Positions 13,741-13,741 of a DNA stretch of 13,741 nucleotides are shown here, one piece after another (the first letter of the stretch is position 1; each line of letters begins with the position of its first letter). This DNA is from Planctomycetaceae bacterium (GTDB lineage: Bacteria; Planctomycetota; Planctomycetia; Planctomycetales; Planctomycetaceae), in assembly GCA_029259875.1 (NCBI GenBank), contig JAJDEK010000148.1, forward strand, positions 1 through 13,741. Direction: 5' to 3'. Position numbers and translations under genes: made by a program. The notes beneath the pieces are model-generated. The model saw nothing but the letters and a program-made list of their open reading frames with translations. It did not search any database and was not told where the DNA came from.

Positions 13741-13741
13741 T

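Noticed and set aside
1..13741. Mobile element, CRISPR array, prophage or defence system
   Set aside because: No transposase, integrase, phage gene, regularly spaced repeats or terminal inverted repeats were seen; gene order and composition look like ordinary chromosome.

Overview
The window looks like a chromosomal segment of a planctomycete (Planctomycetota) of moderate GC. The strongest evidence is a set of families that are greatly expanded in that phylum: two DUF1501 (sulfatase/phosphatase-like, Tat-exported) proteins and one large PSCyt1-PSCyt2-PSD1 (DUF1549/DUF1553) cytochrome-type protein. Genus cannot be fixed from the sequence alone.

Layout from left to right: (1) positions 1-904, minus strand: the N-terminal 301 residues of a DUF1501 protein that runs off the left edge. 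(2) 905-1331: a gene-poor divergent spacer with one doubtful small membrane-protein ORF. (3) 1332-3432, plus strand: two tandem YCII/DGPF-type small proteins followed, with a 4-base ATGA overlap, by an ECF42-like sigma factor carrying the long DUF6596/TPR-like C-terminal extension. (4) 3457-4185, minus strand: a secreted LamG/DUF1080-like protein with its own good promoter. (5) 4301-12787, minus strand: a tight five-gene operon. In transcription order it encodes a sugar-binding lipoprotein, a double ABC ATPase (RbsA/XylG type), an RbsC-type permease with an unusual extracytoplasmic insertion, the PSCyt/PSD1 cytochrome protein and a DUF1501 protein. Gaps are 6, 3 and 17 bases, and the last pair overlaps by 11 bases. 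(6) 12788-12945: a compact divergent control region in which a near-consensus sigma-70 promoter for the operon is interleaved with a weaker promoter for the regulator. (7) 12946-13728, plus strand: an IclR-family regulator, followed by a strong Shine-Dalgarno at the window edge that announces another plus-strand gene.

How the parts fit together (inference): the IclR regulator probably controls the divergent operon. The ABC importer would take up a monosaccharide-like ligand. The periplasmic PSCyt/PSD1 plus DUF1501 pair, of unproven biochemistry but normally found together in planctomycetes, would act on the same or a precursor substrate outside the inner membrane. The genuine coupling of importer and planctomycete-specific module into one transcription unit, and the half binding-protein-like lobe inside the permease, are the most interesting things here. 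The ECF42-DGPF cassette is an independent, previously described type of regulatory unit. No tRNA, rRNA, CRISPR array, insertion sequence or phage feature was seen.
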